Assembly: GCA_040223615.1 (NCBI GenBank) | Contig: JAVKFY010000056.1 | Span: 54,944 to 118,943, forward strand | Reading direction: 5' to 3' | From: JAVKFY01 sp040223615 | GTDB taxonomy: Bacteria > Pseudomonadota > Alphaproteobacteria > GCA-2731375 | Length of the DNA stretch: 64,000 bases | Shown here: in pieces, positions 1-9,681 of the stretch | Layout: the number at the start of each line of letters is the position of its first letter | Numbering within the stretch: position 1 is the first letter of the stretch | Program-made: the position numbers and the translations under genes | Notes under the pieces: model-generated | What the model saw: only the letters and a program-made list of their open reading frames with translations | Told to the model about the DNA's origin: nothing | Database searches by the model: none

Positions 1-608
1 GCGACGTCGCGCACGCCTACAGCCAGGACGGCGGGCTGGCGGTGCTGTTCGGCAACCTCGCCGCCGACGGCTGCATCGTGAAGACCGCCGGCGTGCCGGC
101 CGGCATGCTGACCTTCAAGGGCCCGGCGCGGGTGTTCGAGAGCGAGAACGACGCCGCGTCCGGTATCATGGCCGGCGACGTGAAGCCGGGCGACGTTGTG
201 GTGGTGCGCTACGAGGGCCCGCGCGGCGGCCCCGGCATGCAGGAAATGCTGATGCCGACCTCGATGATCAAGGCGGTCGGGCTGGCCGACAAATGCGCGC
301 TGATCACCGACGGCCGGTTCTCCGGCGCGTCGTCAGGCCTGTCGATCGGTCACATCTCGCCGGAAGCGGCCGAGGGCGGCAATATCGGGCTTATCGAGGA
401 TGGCGACGACGTGGTCATCGACATCCCGGGCCGCAAGCTGGACCTGGCCGTCGACGACGCCACGCTGGAGAAACGCCGCGCCGCCGCGACCTTCAAGCCG
501 AAGAACCGCAACCGCGTGGTCAGCCGCGCGCTACAAGCCTACGGCGCGCTGGCCCGCTCCGCCGCCTTCGGCGCCGTCCGAGACCCGTCGCTGGTGACGA
601 ACAAGTAG
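1..608 (+). CDS. ilvD: Dihydroxy-acid dehydratase family (IlvD/Edd), C-terminal part
   Basis: The reading frame is open from base 3 and its N-terminal two thirds lie outside the window, leaving about 201 residues. IlvD enzymes dehydrate 2,3-dihydroxy acids to 2-keto acids in branched-chain amino acid synthesis using an Fe-S cluster. Visible family motifs are GPRGGPGMQEM and DGRFSGASSGLSIGHISPEA; the Ser in GRFSG is the active-site serine of the family. The C-terminal beta domain ends normally (IDIPGRKLDL, then a short helical tail). Sugar-acid dehydratases of the same superfamily share these motifs, so the exact substrate is not certain without the N-terminus. The stop codon overlaps the palindrome at 606-639. 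Confidence 0.85.
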   Translation, partial: DVAHAYSQDGGLAVLFGNLAADGCIVKTAGVPAGMLTFKGPARVFESENDAASGIMAGDVKPGDVVVVRYEGPRGGPGMQEMLMPTSMIKAVGLADKCALITDGRFSGASSGLSIGHISPEAAEGGNIGLIEDGDDVVIDIPGRKLDLAVDDATLEKRRAAATFKPKNRNRVVSRALQAYGALARSAAFGAVRDPSLVTNK

Positions 609-639
609 CCCGGATTACGCTGACGCTGCATCCGGGCTA
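606..639. repeat. Perfect 10-bp inverted repeat, REP-like palindrome or bidirectional terminator
   Basis: The arms are TAGCCCGGAT (606-615) and ATCCGGGCTA (630-639) with a 14-base loop. The left arm begins with the stop codon of the ilvD-family gene, and the element sits between convergent genes (ilvD and msrA). Palindromes of the type GTAGCCCGGAT...ATCCGGGCTAC are, from general knowledge, common dispersed intergenic elements in proteobacterial genomes. No T-tract follows, so termination is only a possibility. Confidence 0.6.
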
Positions 640-650
640 CGAAGCTGTTC

Positions 651-1262
651 TCATTCCGCCGCGTCGGGCCGTTTCAGCTTGTCGGGGTAGATCGAGCGCA
701 GCTTCTGCACCTTCGGCATCGAGATGCCGCGGATGTAGGGCTGGCCCGGGTTCAACGCGGCGTAGTCGTGGTGGTAGCTCTCGGCCTCGAAGAAGGTCTC
801 CAACGGCGACAGCTCGGTGACGATCGGTCGGCTGAAAGCGCGGAGCTCCTCAAGCTGGGCGATGTACCGCTCGGCAACCTGCTTCTGCTCGCCGTCGGCG
901 TAAAAGATGACGGAACGATATTGCGGGCCGACGTCGTGGCCCTGGCGGTCCTTCTGCGTCGGGTCGTGAGCGATGGCGAAGAACACCTTGAGGATCTGGC
1001 CCAGGTCGATGCGGGCAGCGTCGTAGACAATCTCGACAACCTCGGCGTGGCGGGTCTGGCCGGAGCAGACGGTGCGGTAGTCGGCCAGGTGCTGGGCATC
1101 GCCGGCATAGCCGGGCCGCACCCGCAGCACACCGTCGAGTTCCTTGTAGACCGCCTCGGTGCACCAGAAGCAGCCGCCGCCGAGCACGACCGAACGCTCG
1201 CCGGTCTCGGCCGAGGTGTATTCCGGATCGGGGAAGGACCAGGGATCGATGTTCAAGCTCAT
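651..1262 (-). CDS. msrA: Peptide methionine-S-sulfoxide reductase MsrA
   Basis: A 203-residue protein that repairs methionine-S-sulfoxide in oxidised proteins. The catalytic motif GCFWCTE is at residues 30-36, with nucleophile Cys31. Other family blocks are VRPGYAGD, SGQTRHAEVVEI, HDPTQKDRQGHDVGPQYRS and FFEAESYHHDY. The chosen ATG has a good ribosome site, AAGGAGG, about 8 bases upstream; a longer frame with an ATG 24 bases upstream would swallow that site. It is convergent with the ilvD-family gene and has no obvious functional partner nearby. Confidence 0.93.
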   Translation of the reverse strand: MSLNIDPWSFPDPEYTSAETGERSVVLGGGCFWCTEAVYKELDGVLRVRPGYAGDAQHLADYRTVCSGQTRHAEVVEIVYDAARIDLGQILKVFFAIAHDPTQKDRQGHDVGPQYRSVIFYADGEQKQVAERYIAQLEELRAFSRPIVTELSPLETFFEAESYHHDYAALNPGQPYIRGISMPKVQKLRSIYPDKLKRPDAAE

Positions 1263-1381
1263 GGGCGGCGCCTCCTTGCTGCCCACAGATGTAGGCCGGG
1301 TGGGCAGTCACTGCAACTCACGAGGCCATGCTTGCAGCCGCTGCGCCGAGGGCCGATGCTAGCTCTCGGGAGGACATAGAC

Positions 1382-2329
1382 ATGCCCGTGATCAAGGCGA
1401 AGGCCCTGGCCTGGGGCCGGCTGAGCGCGCCGGACCTGGACGCGCAGGAGGCGTTCCTGACAGACTTCGGCATGATCCGCGCGGCGCGGACGGCCGACGC
1501 GCTGTACATGCGCGGCACCGACGCCGGCACCCACCTGCACGTCACCGTGAAGGGCGAGACCAAGGTGGTCGGCGTCGCCTTCCATGCCGACAGCGAAGCC
1601 GACCTGGCCAAGCTCGCGCAGCTGCCAGGTGCGTCCGATGTCGAGGCCATGGACGACTTCGGCGGCGGCAAGCGGGTGCGGCTGACCGACCCGAACGGCT
1701 ATCAGGTCGAGGTGCTGCACGGCGTCGCCGAGCTGCCGGCGATCCCGGTGAATCGCGACCCGACAAACTCCGGCGCCGATCCGCTGCGGCGCGCCGGGCG
1801 GCTGATGCGCCTGCCGCCCTCGCCGGCGCCGATCAAGCGCATCGGCCATTGCGTGTTCGGCACGCCGAAGGTGAGCGAGACGGTCGGCTGGTATCGCGAG
1901 ACGCTCGGACTGCTGCGCTCCGACGACATTCACGACGGGCCGGAGGACAACGTCGTCGGCGCCTTCAGCCGGCTCGACCGGGGCGACGAGTATGTCGACC
2001 ACCACGTGCTGTTCTGCGTGCGCAACGAACGCGCCGGGCTGAACCACCTGTCGTTCGAGGCGCCGGACATCGACGCGATCATGGCTGATCATGAGTATCT
2101 CGCCGGGCTCGGGAAGTACGAGCACATGTGGGGCGTTGGCCGCCACCTGCTGGGCAGCCAGGTCTACGACTACTGGGCCGACCCCTACGGTCGCGTGCAC
2201 GAACGCTGGGCCGACACCGACCGGCTGAACGCGTCGGACGGCGGCCACCTGCTGACGCCCGAACAGGGATTCCAATCGCAATGGGGCGAGCGGCCGCCGG
2301 AGAAGTTCATCGGCCACGTCAGCCCGTAA
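1382..2329 (+). CDS. Extradiol ring-cleavage dioxygenase, VOC superfamily (type I)
   Basis: A 315-residue protein with two vicinal-oxygen-chelate domains: a degenerate N-terminal one (about 5-130) and a catalytic C-terminal one (about 150-290). The 2-His-1-Glu iron site expected for catechol or dihydroxybiphenyl 2,3-dioxygenases is visible as His156 (RIGHCVFG), His222 (LNHLSFE) and Glu274 (GRVHERW). It should cleave a catecholic ring next to the hydroxyls. The ATG was chosen because GGGAGGA lies about 8 bases upstream; a frame 54 bases longer has no ribosome site. The next gene, an FAH-family hydrolase 22 bases downstream, is a typical partner for hydrolysing or isomerising a meta-cleavage product. 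The aromatic substrate is unknown. Confidence 0.82.
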   Translation: MPVIKAKALAWGRLSAPDLDAQEAFLTDFGMIRAARTADALYMRGTDAGTHLHVTVKGETKVVGVAFHADSEADLAKLAQLPGASDVEAMDDFGGGKRVRLTDPNGYQVEVLHGVAELPAIPVNRDPTNSGADPLRRAGRLMRLPPSPAPIKRIGHCVFGTPKVSETVGWYRETLGLLRSDDIHDGPEDNVVGAFSRLDRGDEYVDHHVLFCVRNERAGLNHLSFEAPDIDAIMADHEYLAGLGKYEHMWGVGRHLLGSQVYDYWADPYGRVHERWADTDRLNASDGGHLLTPEQGFQSQWGERPPEKFIGHVSP

Positions 2330-2351
2330 CGACGACGAGAGAGAGCAAGAC

Positions 2352-3278
2352 ATGAAGCTGCTGTACTTCAACGATTTCCGCCTGGGCGTGCTGACCGATG
2401 CCGGGGTGGTCGACGTGACCGCCGCCACCGAGGGCATCCCGCACACCGACCCGGGCGACCTGATGAGCGGGCTGATCGCGCGCTGGGCCGACTATCGCGG
2501 CGCGCTGGAAAGCGCCGCCAAGGCCGGGCCGGCGGTGCCGGTCGACAGCGTGCGCATCCGCCCGCCGCTGCCGCGACCGGGCAACATCGACTGCATGGCC
2601 GTGAACTACATGGAGAACGGCACACTGCCGAAGCCGGCGCCGATCAACGCGTTCCAGAAGGCGGCCAACGCGATCATCGGCGACGGCGACACCATGGTGC
2701 TGCCCGATGCGCCGGCGACGGTGTTCGAGGGCGAGGCGGAACTGGGTCTGGTGATCGGCAAGCGCTGCTCCAACGTCTCCGAAGCCGAGGCGATGGACTA
2801 CGTCTTCGGCTACCTGAACTTCATCGACGGGTCGGCACGCGGCCTGCCGCCGGCCAGCAACGTGTTCTTCCAGGCCAAGTCGCGCGACACCTTCGCGCCG
2901 ATCGGGCCCTACCTGGTCACCGCCGACGAGGTACCCAATCCGCAGAACCTGCACGTGCGGCTGTGGAACAACGGCGAGCTGTTCCAGGACTTCAACACCG
3001 ACGACATGGCCCACAAGCTCCCGAAACTGATCTCGTGGATCAGCTCGATCCACACGCTGGAGCCCGGCGACCTGGTCGCCACCGGCACCAATCACCGCGG
3101 CCTGAACCCGTTCATGAACGGCGACAAGATCGAGCTGGAGGTGGAGGGCATGGGCCGCCTGACCGTCAACGTGCGCGACGACCTGAAGCGCGAGTGGAAG
3201 CGGGAGACCCGCCAGCAGCGCAAGGAACAGGGGCACGACACCCCGACGCCGCAGGTCGCCGGCAAGTACGCACAGTAG
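2352..3278 (+). CDS. Fumarylacetoacetate hydrolase (FAH) family protein
   Basis: A 308-residue member of the FAH family, whose enzymes hydrolyse, decarboxylate or isomerise 1,3-diketo or 2-oxo-enoic acids using a divalent metal. The metal-ligand block FEGEAELGLVIG is at about 125-136 (Glu126, Glu128), followed by the FAH signatures YLNFIDGSARG, KSRDTFAPIGP and the C-terminal LEPGDLVATGT. A short N-terminal domain precedes the catalytic barrel. It follows the VOC dioxygenase by 22 bases with GAGAGA before its ATG, so the two are likely co-transcribed for lower-pathway degradation of an aromatic ring. FAH hydrolase versus 4-oxalocrotonate decarboxylase or isomerase cannot be separated by sequence alone. 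Confidence 0.85.
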   Translation: MKLLYFNDFRLGVLTDAGVVDVTAATEGIPHTDPGDLMSGLIARWADYRGALESAAKAGPAVPVDSVRIRPPLPRPGNIDCMAVNYMENGTLPKPAPINAFQKAANAIIGDGDTMVLPDAPATVFEGEAELGLVIGKRCSNVSEAEAMDYVFGYLNFIDGSARGLPPASNVFFQAKSRDTFAPIGPYLVTADEVPNPQNLHVRLWNNGELFQDFNTDDMAHKLPKLISWISSIHTLEPGDLVATGTNHRGLNPFMNGDKIELEVEGMGRLTVNVRDDLKREWKRETRQQRKEQGHDTPTPQVAGKYAQ

Positions 3279-3290
3279 CTCTGGAAGCTG

Positions 3291-3320
3291 AACCGGGACC
3301 CGTGATCGCGGCCCCCGGTT
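3291..3320. terminator. Weak inverted repeat between convergent genes
   Basis: AACCGGG (3291-3297) can pair with CCCGGTT (3314-3320) around a 16-base loop. It lies between the ends of the convergent FAH and DUF35 genes, where a bidirectional terminator would be expected. The stem is short and no T-run follows, so this is tentative. Confidence 0.3.
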
Positions 3321-3389
3321 GGGCGTGCAGCCGGTCAGCCGATCAGGATGTCGGCACCGCCGTCGTCCGCGGATATCGGGCCGTGCCGT

Positions 3390-3776
3390 CTAGGCCGGCT
3401 TGAACACCGGCAGGGCGTGGCCGCCCTCGGTCGGGCGGAACGCGACTTCGACCGCCTGGCCGACGGCCAAGCCATCCAGGTCGGCATCGACGATGTTGGT
3501 CATCATCGTCACCCCCTCGTCGAGCGTGACGTAGGCGATAGCGTAGGGGGTCTTGGCGCGGCGCATCACCGAATAGCTGTAGATCGTGCCCTTGCCGCTG
3601 GCCTCCAGCCAGTCGACGTCGGTGCTGCCGCAATGCGGACACAGGCTGCGCGGGTAGAAGTGCGGCTCGCCGCAGGCGTTGCACTTCTTGAGCAGCAGCT
3701 TGCCGGCCTTGGTCGCCTCCCAGTAGGGCTCGCTCTCCAGGGTGATGGCGGGATCGGGATAGGTGCGCTCGCTCAT
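3390..3776 (-). CDS. DUF35 zinc-ribbon/OB-fold protein, thiolase partner
   Basis: A 128-residue protein with a rubredoxin-like zinc ribbon formed by Cys32, Cys35, Cys46 and Cys49 (CNACG and CPHCG), then an OB-fold containing the KGTIYSYSVM and VGQAVEVAF blocks. Proteins of this family (also called Zn-ribbon acyl-CoA-binding OB-fold) form complexes with thiolase-fold enzymes. Known examples are ChsH2/Ltp2 in steroid side-chain cleavage and archaeal HMG-CoA synthase complexes. Its ATG overlaps the TGA of the preceding thiolase-fold gene (ATGA, 3773-3776), which supports translational coupling and a physical complex. Confidence 0.85.
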   Translation of the reverse strand: MSERTYPDPAITLESEPYWEATKAGKLLLKKCNACGEPHFYPRSLCPHCGSTDVDWLEASGKGTIYSYSVMRRAKTPYAIAYVTLDEGVTMMTNIVDADLDGLAVGQAVEVAFRPTEGGHALPVFKPA

Positions 3777-4939
3777 GCGTCGTTACTCCCCAGGATAAGC
3801 GTGCCGCTGGCCGAGCGGGTGGAAATCGCGCCGCCGGTGCCGTGTGCCAGGGCCAGCCGGCAGTCCGGCACCTGCACTTTCGGGTGCGCCTCGCCGCGCA
3901 ACTGCCGCACCGCCTCGATGACCTTGGTCATGCCGCCGCGGTTCGAGGGGTGGTTGTTGCACAGGCCGCCGCCGTCGGTGTTGAACGGCAGCTTGCCGAC
4001 GCCGGAGATCAGGTTGCCGTCGGAGACGAACTTGCCGCCCTCGCCCTTCGCGCAAAAGCCCAGATCCTCAAGCGTCTCGACCACGGTGATGGTGAAGCTG
4101 TCGTAGATCGAGGCGTAGTCCATGTCGGCCGGCGTCAGCCCGGCCTCGGCGAAGGCGGCGGGGCCGGAGTCGCGCGCGCCGGTGTAGGTCAGGTCGACCT
4201 TGCCGCCGTTCAGGTGCTTCAGCGCCTCGCCACGGCCCAGGACCTTCACGCCGCGGTCGCCCAGTGACGTCGCCACCTCCGGGCTGACCACGACAAGCGC
4301 GCCGCCGCCGTCGGAGACCACGCAACAGTCGAGCCGGTGCAGCGGATCGGCGATCATCGGCGAGTTCACCACGTCCTCGACCGTGACCACGTCGCGCAGC
4401 ATGGCGTGTTCGTTGTGTTGCGCGTGGTGCGAGGCCGCGACCTTGACCCAGGCGAGCTGTTCCGAGGTCGTGCCGTACTCGTGCATGTGGCGCATCGCCG
4501 CCATGGCATAGAGATTGACCACCGCCGGGCCGTAGGGCAGCTCGAAGCCGCTCTCCGGCGCGATGTCGCCGAAGCTGCGTGCCGGCAGCGCGGTCTGGCC
4601 CTGCGCGCGCGGTCGCCCCGCCAGCGTGATCAGGCAGACCGAGCAGCGCCCGGCAGCGATCGCATCCTGTGCGTGGTTGACGTGGAACAGGTAGGACGTG
4701 CCGCCGACGTCGGTCTGCTCGAATACCTTTGGGCTGAGCCCCAGATAGTCGGACAGGCCGCCCATGCCGGGCGAGTCGCCGGCACAGAAATAGCCATCGA
4801 CGTCGGCCAGGCTCAGCCCGGCGTCGGCCAGCGCGCCGGCCGCCACCTCGGCGTGCAACTGCGGCACGGTCTTGTCGACGGCCTTGCGCGTGGGGTGTTC
4901 GAACACCCCCGCGATGTAGGCCTTGCTTGGTCGGCTCAT
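3773..4939 (-). CDS. Thiolase-fold protein (SCP2-thiolase/Ltp2-like), lacking the nucleophilic Cys
   Basis: A 388-residue thiolase superfamily protein. The block that normally carries the acyl-accepting cysteine reads VGGTSYLFHVNHA at about 78-90, so that Cys is absent. A Tyr in IYDSFT and the C-terminal AHGTGGAIS are present. These features match non-condensing members such as Ltp2 aldolases, which cleave beta-hydroxyacyl-CoA by retro-aldol with a DUF35 partner, rather than true thiolases. The start is the ATG at 4939 (MSRPSKAY); a frame running upstream gives an Arg-rich tail that looks non-coding. It is translationally coupled to DUF35 and follows RraA by 20 bases. The family is clear; retro-aldol activity is inference. 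Confidence 0.8.
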   Translation of the reverse strand: MSRPSKAYIAGVFEHPTRKAVDKTVPQLHAEVAAGALADAGLSLADVDGYFCAGDSPGMGGLSDYLGLSPKVFEQTDVGGTSYLFHVNHAQDAIAAGRCSVCLITLAGRPRAQGQTALPARSFGDIAPESGFELPYGPAVVNLYAMAAMRHMHEYGTTSEQLAWVKVAASHHAQHNEHAMLRDVVTVEDVVNSPMIADPLHRLDCCVVSDGGGALVVVSPEVATSLGDRGVKVLGRGEALKHLNGGKVDLTYTGARDSGPAAFAEAGLTPADMDYASIYDSFTITVVETLEDLGFCAKGEGGKFVSDGNLISGVGKLPFNTDGGGLCNNHPSNRGGMTKVIEAVRQLRGEAHPKVQVPDCRLALAHGTGGAISTRSASGTLILGSNDA

Positions 4940-4959
4940 GCGTTGCCCTCGATGGTTGG

Positions 4960-5673
4960 TTAGCGGTTGTTGGCCTTGCGCCAGGTGGCGAAGTCGACAC
5001 GGGTCTGCTCCTGGGTCGCCGGATAGAGGCCGATGATGGAGCGTCCCTTGCGCACTTCCTCGGTGACGAAATCCTCGAACGCGGTCATTTCCACCGCCTC
5101 GTCGGCAACCTCGTCGGCCAGGTGCGCGGGGATCACCACCACGCCTTCGCCGTCGCCGACGACCACGTCGCCGGGCCACACGGCGACATCGCCGCAACCG
5201 ACCGGCACGTCGATGTCGATGGCCTGATGCCGGGTGAGGTTGGTCGGTGCCGAGGGGCGGTTGTGGTAGACGGGGAACGCCAGCGTGGCCAATTCTGGCG
5301 CGTCGCGGAAGCCACCGTCGGTGACGATGCCGGCGCAGCCGCGCACCATCAGCCGGGTGACCAGGATCGAGCCGGCCGACGCGGCGCGCGCGTCCTTGCG
5401 GCTGTCGATCACCATCACCGCGCCGGGCGGACAGCGTTCGATGGCGTCGCGCTGCGGATGTTTCGGGTCCTGGAACACCGACAGCTCGTTGAGATCCTCG
5501 CGCGCCGGGATGTAGCGCAGGGTGAAGGCCTCGCCCACCATCGGCCCGGCGTCACCCACCGGCCGCACGTCCTGGATGAACTGGTTGCGCAGGCCACGCT
5601 TGAACAGCGCGGTGCACAGCGTCGCGGTGGAAACGGTTTTCAGCTTGGCGCGAGTGGCGTCGGAGAGCGGCAT
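4960..5673 (-). CDS. RraA / 4-hydroxy-4-methyl-2-oxoglutarate aldolase family protein
   Basis: A 237-residue protein of the RraA/MenG-like fold. Residues Arg123 and Asp124 in DGGFRD correspond to the Arg-Asp pair essential in HMG/CHA aldolase, and the phosphate-like loop GCAGIVTDGG is intact. HMG/CHA aldolases release pyruvate or oxaloacetate at the end of protocatechuate and gallate meta-cleavage; RraA itself inhibits RNase E. The extra C-terminal helix (about 195-237) and the catabolic neighbours favour an aldolase or decarboxylase over the RNase regulator. The ATG is preceded by AAGGAA about 6 bases upstream. It lies 72 bases after nthB and 20 bases before the thiolase-fold gene in a likely operon. 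Confidence 0.8.
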   Translation of the reverse strand: MPLSDATRAKLKTVSTATLCTALFKRGLRNQFIQDVRPVGDAGPMVGEAFTLRYIPAREDLNELSVFQDPKHPQRDAIERCPPGAVMVIDSRKDARAASAGSILVTRLMVRGCAGIVTDGGFRDAPELATLAFPVYHNRPSAPTNLTRHQAIDIDVPVGCGDVAVWPGDVVVGDGEGVVVIPAHLADEVADEAVEMTAFEDFVTEEVRKGRSIIGLYPATQEQTRVDFATWRKANNR

Positions 5674-5745
5674 GGCGGTTCCTTGCGTGGGCCCGCCATC
5701 TTCGCCGGCCGCGCCCACTCGCCGCAAGGCCGGACACCGGCAGCG

Positions 5746-6405
5746 CTAGGCAGGTTCCAGGTAAGGCTGCCAGAGGTCGACGCGGACCGTGTCGGCCGCG
5801 CCGGCCCGTTCGCCCCACAGGTCGCGGGCGGCGAAGCTCACGGTATAGAGGTGCTCGGCGCGGCGTTCACCGACGGCATTGGCGTCGGCGTAGACGTGGC
5901 CGCCGTGATGCAGCACCACGGTGCCGACATGGCCGCGCACGTAGCGCGGATTGCGGGTGTGGCCTTCCGGGTTCATCACCCGGGCCCGGACCCTGTCGCC
6001 GACCTTGAAGACCGGCGCGGCGTCGATCGCCATCTCTGTCGGGCCGCCGCGGGCCATCGCCGCGTCGACCGCGTCACCGCGCAGGATGCGATCCGGGTTC
6101 GCCTTCTCCGTCGGCCGACCGGCGGCAAGCTCGGCCGCGCTGACGACGCCATGCTCGACCAGCAAGGTCCGCATACCCTCGAGCCATTTCTCGTAGTAGC
6201 TCATCGCCAGGTAGTCGGCCGGGTCGATGCGCTCGCGCGCGAAGCGGCTGGCGTCGAGCGTCCAGCCGCCGATCGCAGCGCTGGCCAGCGTCAGCGCGAA
6301 GGCCCGGCGTTCCCAGTCGGCGTGGAACACCGGCTCCTGGCTTTCCGGCTCCGGGTCGATCGGGCCGAAGCCATGCATGCCGCCCATGTCGTGCGGGCCG
6401 TTCAA
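5746..6405 (-). CDS. nthB: Nitrile hydratase beta subunit
   Basis: A 219-residue protein starting NGPHDMGGMHGFG after the initiator, the standard beta-subunit N-terminus. Later it has the conserved DRVRARVMNPEGHTRNPRYVRG block and the C-terminal SH3-like barrel ending RVDLWQPYLEPA. Nitrile hydratase hydrates nitriles to amides; the beta subunit shapes the substrate channel. The start is TTG at 6405, overlapping the alpha-subunit stop as TTGA, with GGAGG seven bases upstream. No ATG exists near the conserved N-terminus except the internal Met in HDMGG. The overlap implies coupled translation and equal subunit output. Confidence 0.92.
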   Translation of the reverse strand: MNGPHDMGGMHGFGPIDPEPESQEPVFHADWERRAFALTLASAAIGGWTLDASRFARERIDPADYLAMSYYEKWLEGMRTLLVEHGVVSAAELAAGRPTEKANPDRILRGDAVDAAMARGGPTEMAIDAAPVFKVGDRVRARVMNPEGHTRNPRYVRGHVGTVVLHHGGHVYADANAVGERRAEHLYTVSFAARDLWGERAGAADTVRVDLWQPYLEPA

Positions 6406-7025
6406 GACGCGGCCTCCGGCGCCTTGGCCGGCTCCACGCCGATCATCGAGTTGCGGCTGACCAGGTCGGCCAGCCTGTCCTCCGGCCAGCCGTCGGTACC
6501 CGGCGGCCGTTCGGGCAGGACGAGGTAGCGCATCTCCGACGTGGAGTCCCAAACCCGCACCTCGACATCGTCAGGCACGGCAGTGCCGAACTCGGCCAGC
6601 ACGCCGCGCGGATCGATCACCGCGCGGCTGCGGTACGGCGAGGACTTGTACCAGACCGGCGGCAGGCCCAGCACCGGCCACGGGTAGCAGGAGCAGAGCG
6701 TGCAGACGACGAGGTTGTGTACCGCCGGCGTGTTCTCGACCACCACCATGTGCTCGCCCTGGCGCCCGGTATGGCCAAGTTCGGCAATGGCGGCCGATCC
6801 GTCGGCCAGCAGGCGTTCCTTGTAGGCCGGATCGGCCCAGGCCTTGGCCACCACCTGGGCGCCGTTGCGCGGACCGACCTTGTGCTCGTAGCGCTCGATC
6901 AGGGCATCCAGCGCGGCCGGGTCGACCAGGCCCTTGTCGACCAACAAGGTCTCCAGCGACTTGACCCGCATCAGCAATTCCGAGGGCGGCTCGTCGTGGT
7001 CGTGATCGTGGTGATCGTGCGCCAT
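6402..7025 (-). CDS. nthA: Nitrile hydratase alpha subunit (cobalt type)
   Basis: A 207-residue alpha subunit. The metal-binding claw CTLCSC is at residues 108-113; Thr at the second position is characteristic of cobalt-type enzymes (iron types have Ser), and Cys111 and Cys113 are the residues oxidised in mature enzymes. The YKSSPYRSRAV block after the claw is also typical. An unusual His/Asp-rich N-terminus (MAHDHHDHDHDE) precedes the conserved domain and may bind metal. The gene order is alpha then beta. No activator (P14K/NhlE or P47K type) is seen beside the pair, although cobalt enzymes normally need one; it may be elsewhere in the genome. Confidence 0.93.
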   Translation of the reverse strand: MAHDHHDHDHDEPPSELLMRVKSLETLLVDKGLVDPAALDALIERYEHKVGPRNGAQVVAKAWADPAYKERLLADGSAAIAELGHTGRQGEHMVVVENTPAVHNLVVCTLCSCYPWPVLGLPPVWYKSSPYRSRAVIDPRGVLAEFGTAVPDDVEVRVWDSTSEMRYLVLPERPPGTDGWPEDRLADLVSRNSMIGVEPAKAPEAAS

Positions 7026-7157
7026 GGTCGCGGGCTCCACACTGCCAGAATCCGTGCAGATTAGCGCGACAGGGTTGATCGCGGTCAATGCCCACCTACC
7101 GTTACGATGGGAACCATGTCGCGACGACTACGTTGCAGGCTCGAATGTGAGGTTCAG

Positions 7158-7691
7158 ATGATCAAGACCATCGTCGTTGCCACCGACGGCTCCGACCATG
7201 CCGGCAAGGCGCTCGACCTGGCCAGCGATCTGGCCAGCAAGTACGGCGCCCGGCTGGTCGTGCTGCACGTCCTGATGTCGAATGCGCGTTCCGATACGCT
7301 GCTGGCGCTGGCGGACCGCGACCGGCTCCCGGACGAGTTGCGCAACAAGCTCGACAACTACGAGGCCGATTTCCAGAGCGCGATGATGAGCGCCGGCGGG
7401 ATGACCGGCTACGTCCCGGCGCCGCCGCCACCGGAGCTTCTGATGGCGATCGCCGGGCAGATCCTGGACGACGCCGAGGCCAAGGCCAAGAAGGCGGGGG
7501 TGACGGATGTGGTGCGCCAGGCGGTTGGCGGCGATGCGGCCGACGCGGTGCTGGCCAGCGCCAAGGACGAGAAGGCCGACATGATCGTGCTCGGCAGCCG
7601 TGGTCTGAGCGACTTCAAGGGCCTGCTGCTCGGTTCGGTATCGCACAAGGTTTCCAACCAGGCCGAGTGCACCTGCGTTACCGTGAAGTAG
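7158..7691 (+). CDS. Universal stress protein (UspA family)
   Basis: A 177-residue single Usp domain beginning MIKTIVVATDGSDHAGKA. The ATP-binding signature G-x2-G-x9-GS is present near the C-terminus as GSRGLSDFKGLLLGSVS, so it is probably an ATP-binding UspA/UspFG-type protein. The chosen ATG has GAGG about five bases upstream; a longer frame from 7107 gives an atypical Arg-rich extension. A 25-residue insertion (about 65-95, Pro/Ala-rich with PAPPPPE) separates beta strands 2 and 3, as seen in some longer Usp proteins. It is divergent from nthA and ends 6 bases from the convergent ftsH end. Confidence 0.88.
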   Translation: MIKTIVVATDGSDHAGKALDLASDLASKYGARLVVLHVLMSNARSDTLLALADRDRLPDELRNKLDNYEADFQSAMMSAGGMTGYVPAPPPPELLMAIAGQILDDAEAKAKKAGVTDVVRQAVGGDAADAVLASAKDEKADMIVLGSRGLSDFKGLLLGSVSHKVSNQAECTCVTVK

Positions 7692-7697
7692 CCCAAC

Positions 7698-9551
<1,854 letters not shown>

Positions 9552-9681
9552 CCCGCCTTTCGCCACGCTTCAGGCAAGCGGCCGCAGTGTCGCACCTCGC
9601 CGGCTTCTGCGCGAGGGGGAGCGCCAAGTCGTGCCGTCGCCGCCACCCACACCCAGCCGGGCGGGTGCCGCGAGGCCGCCT

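Noticed and set aside
5746..6552. A longer nthB start upstream of 6405
   Set aside because: It would overlap nthA coding sequence extensively and the extra residues do not match beta subunits; the TTG start with GGAGG is better.
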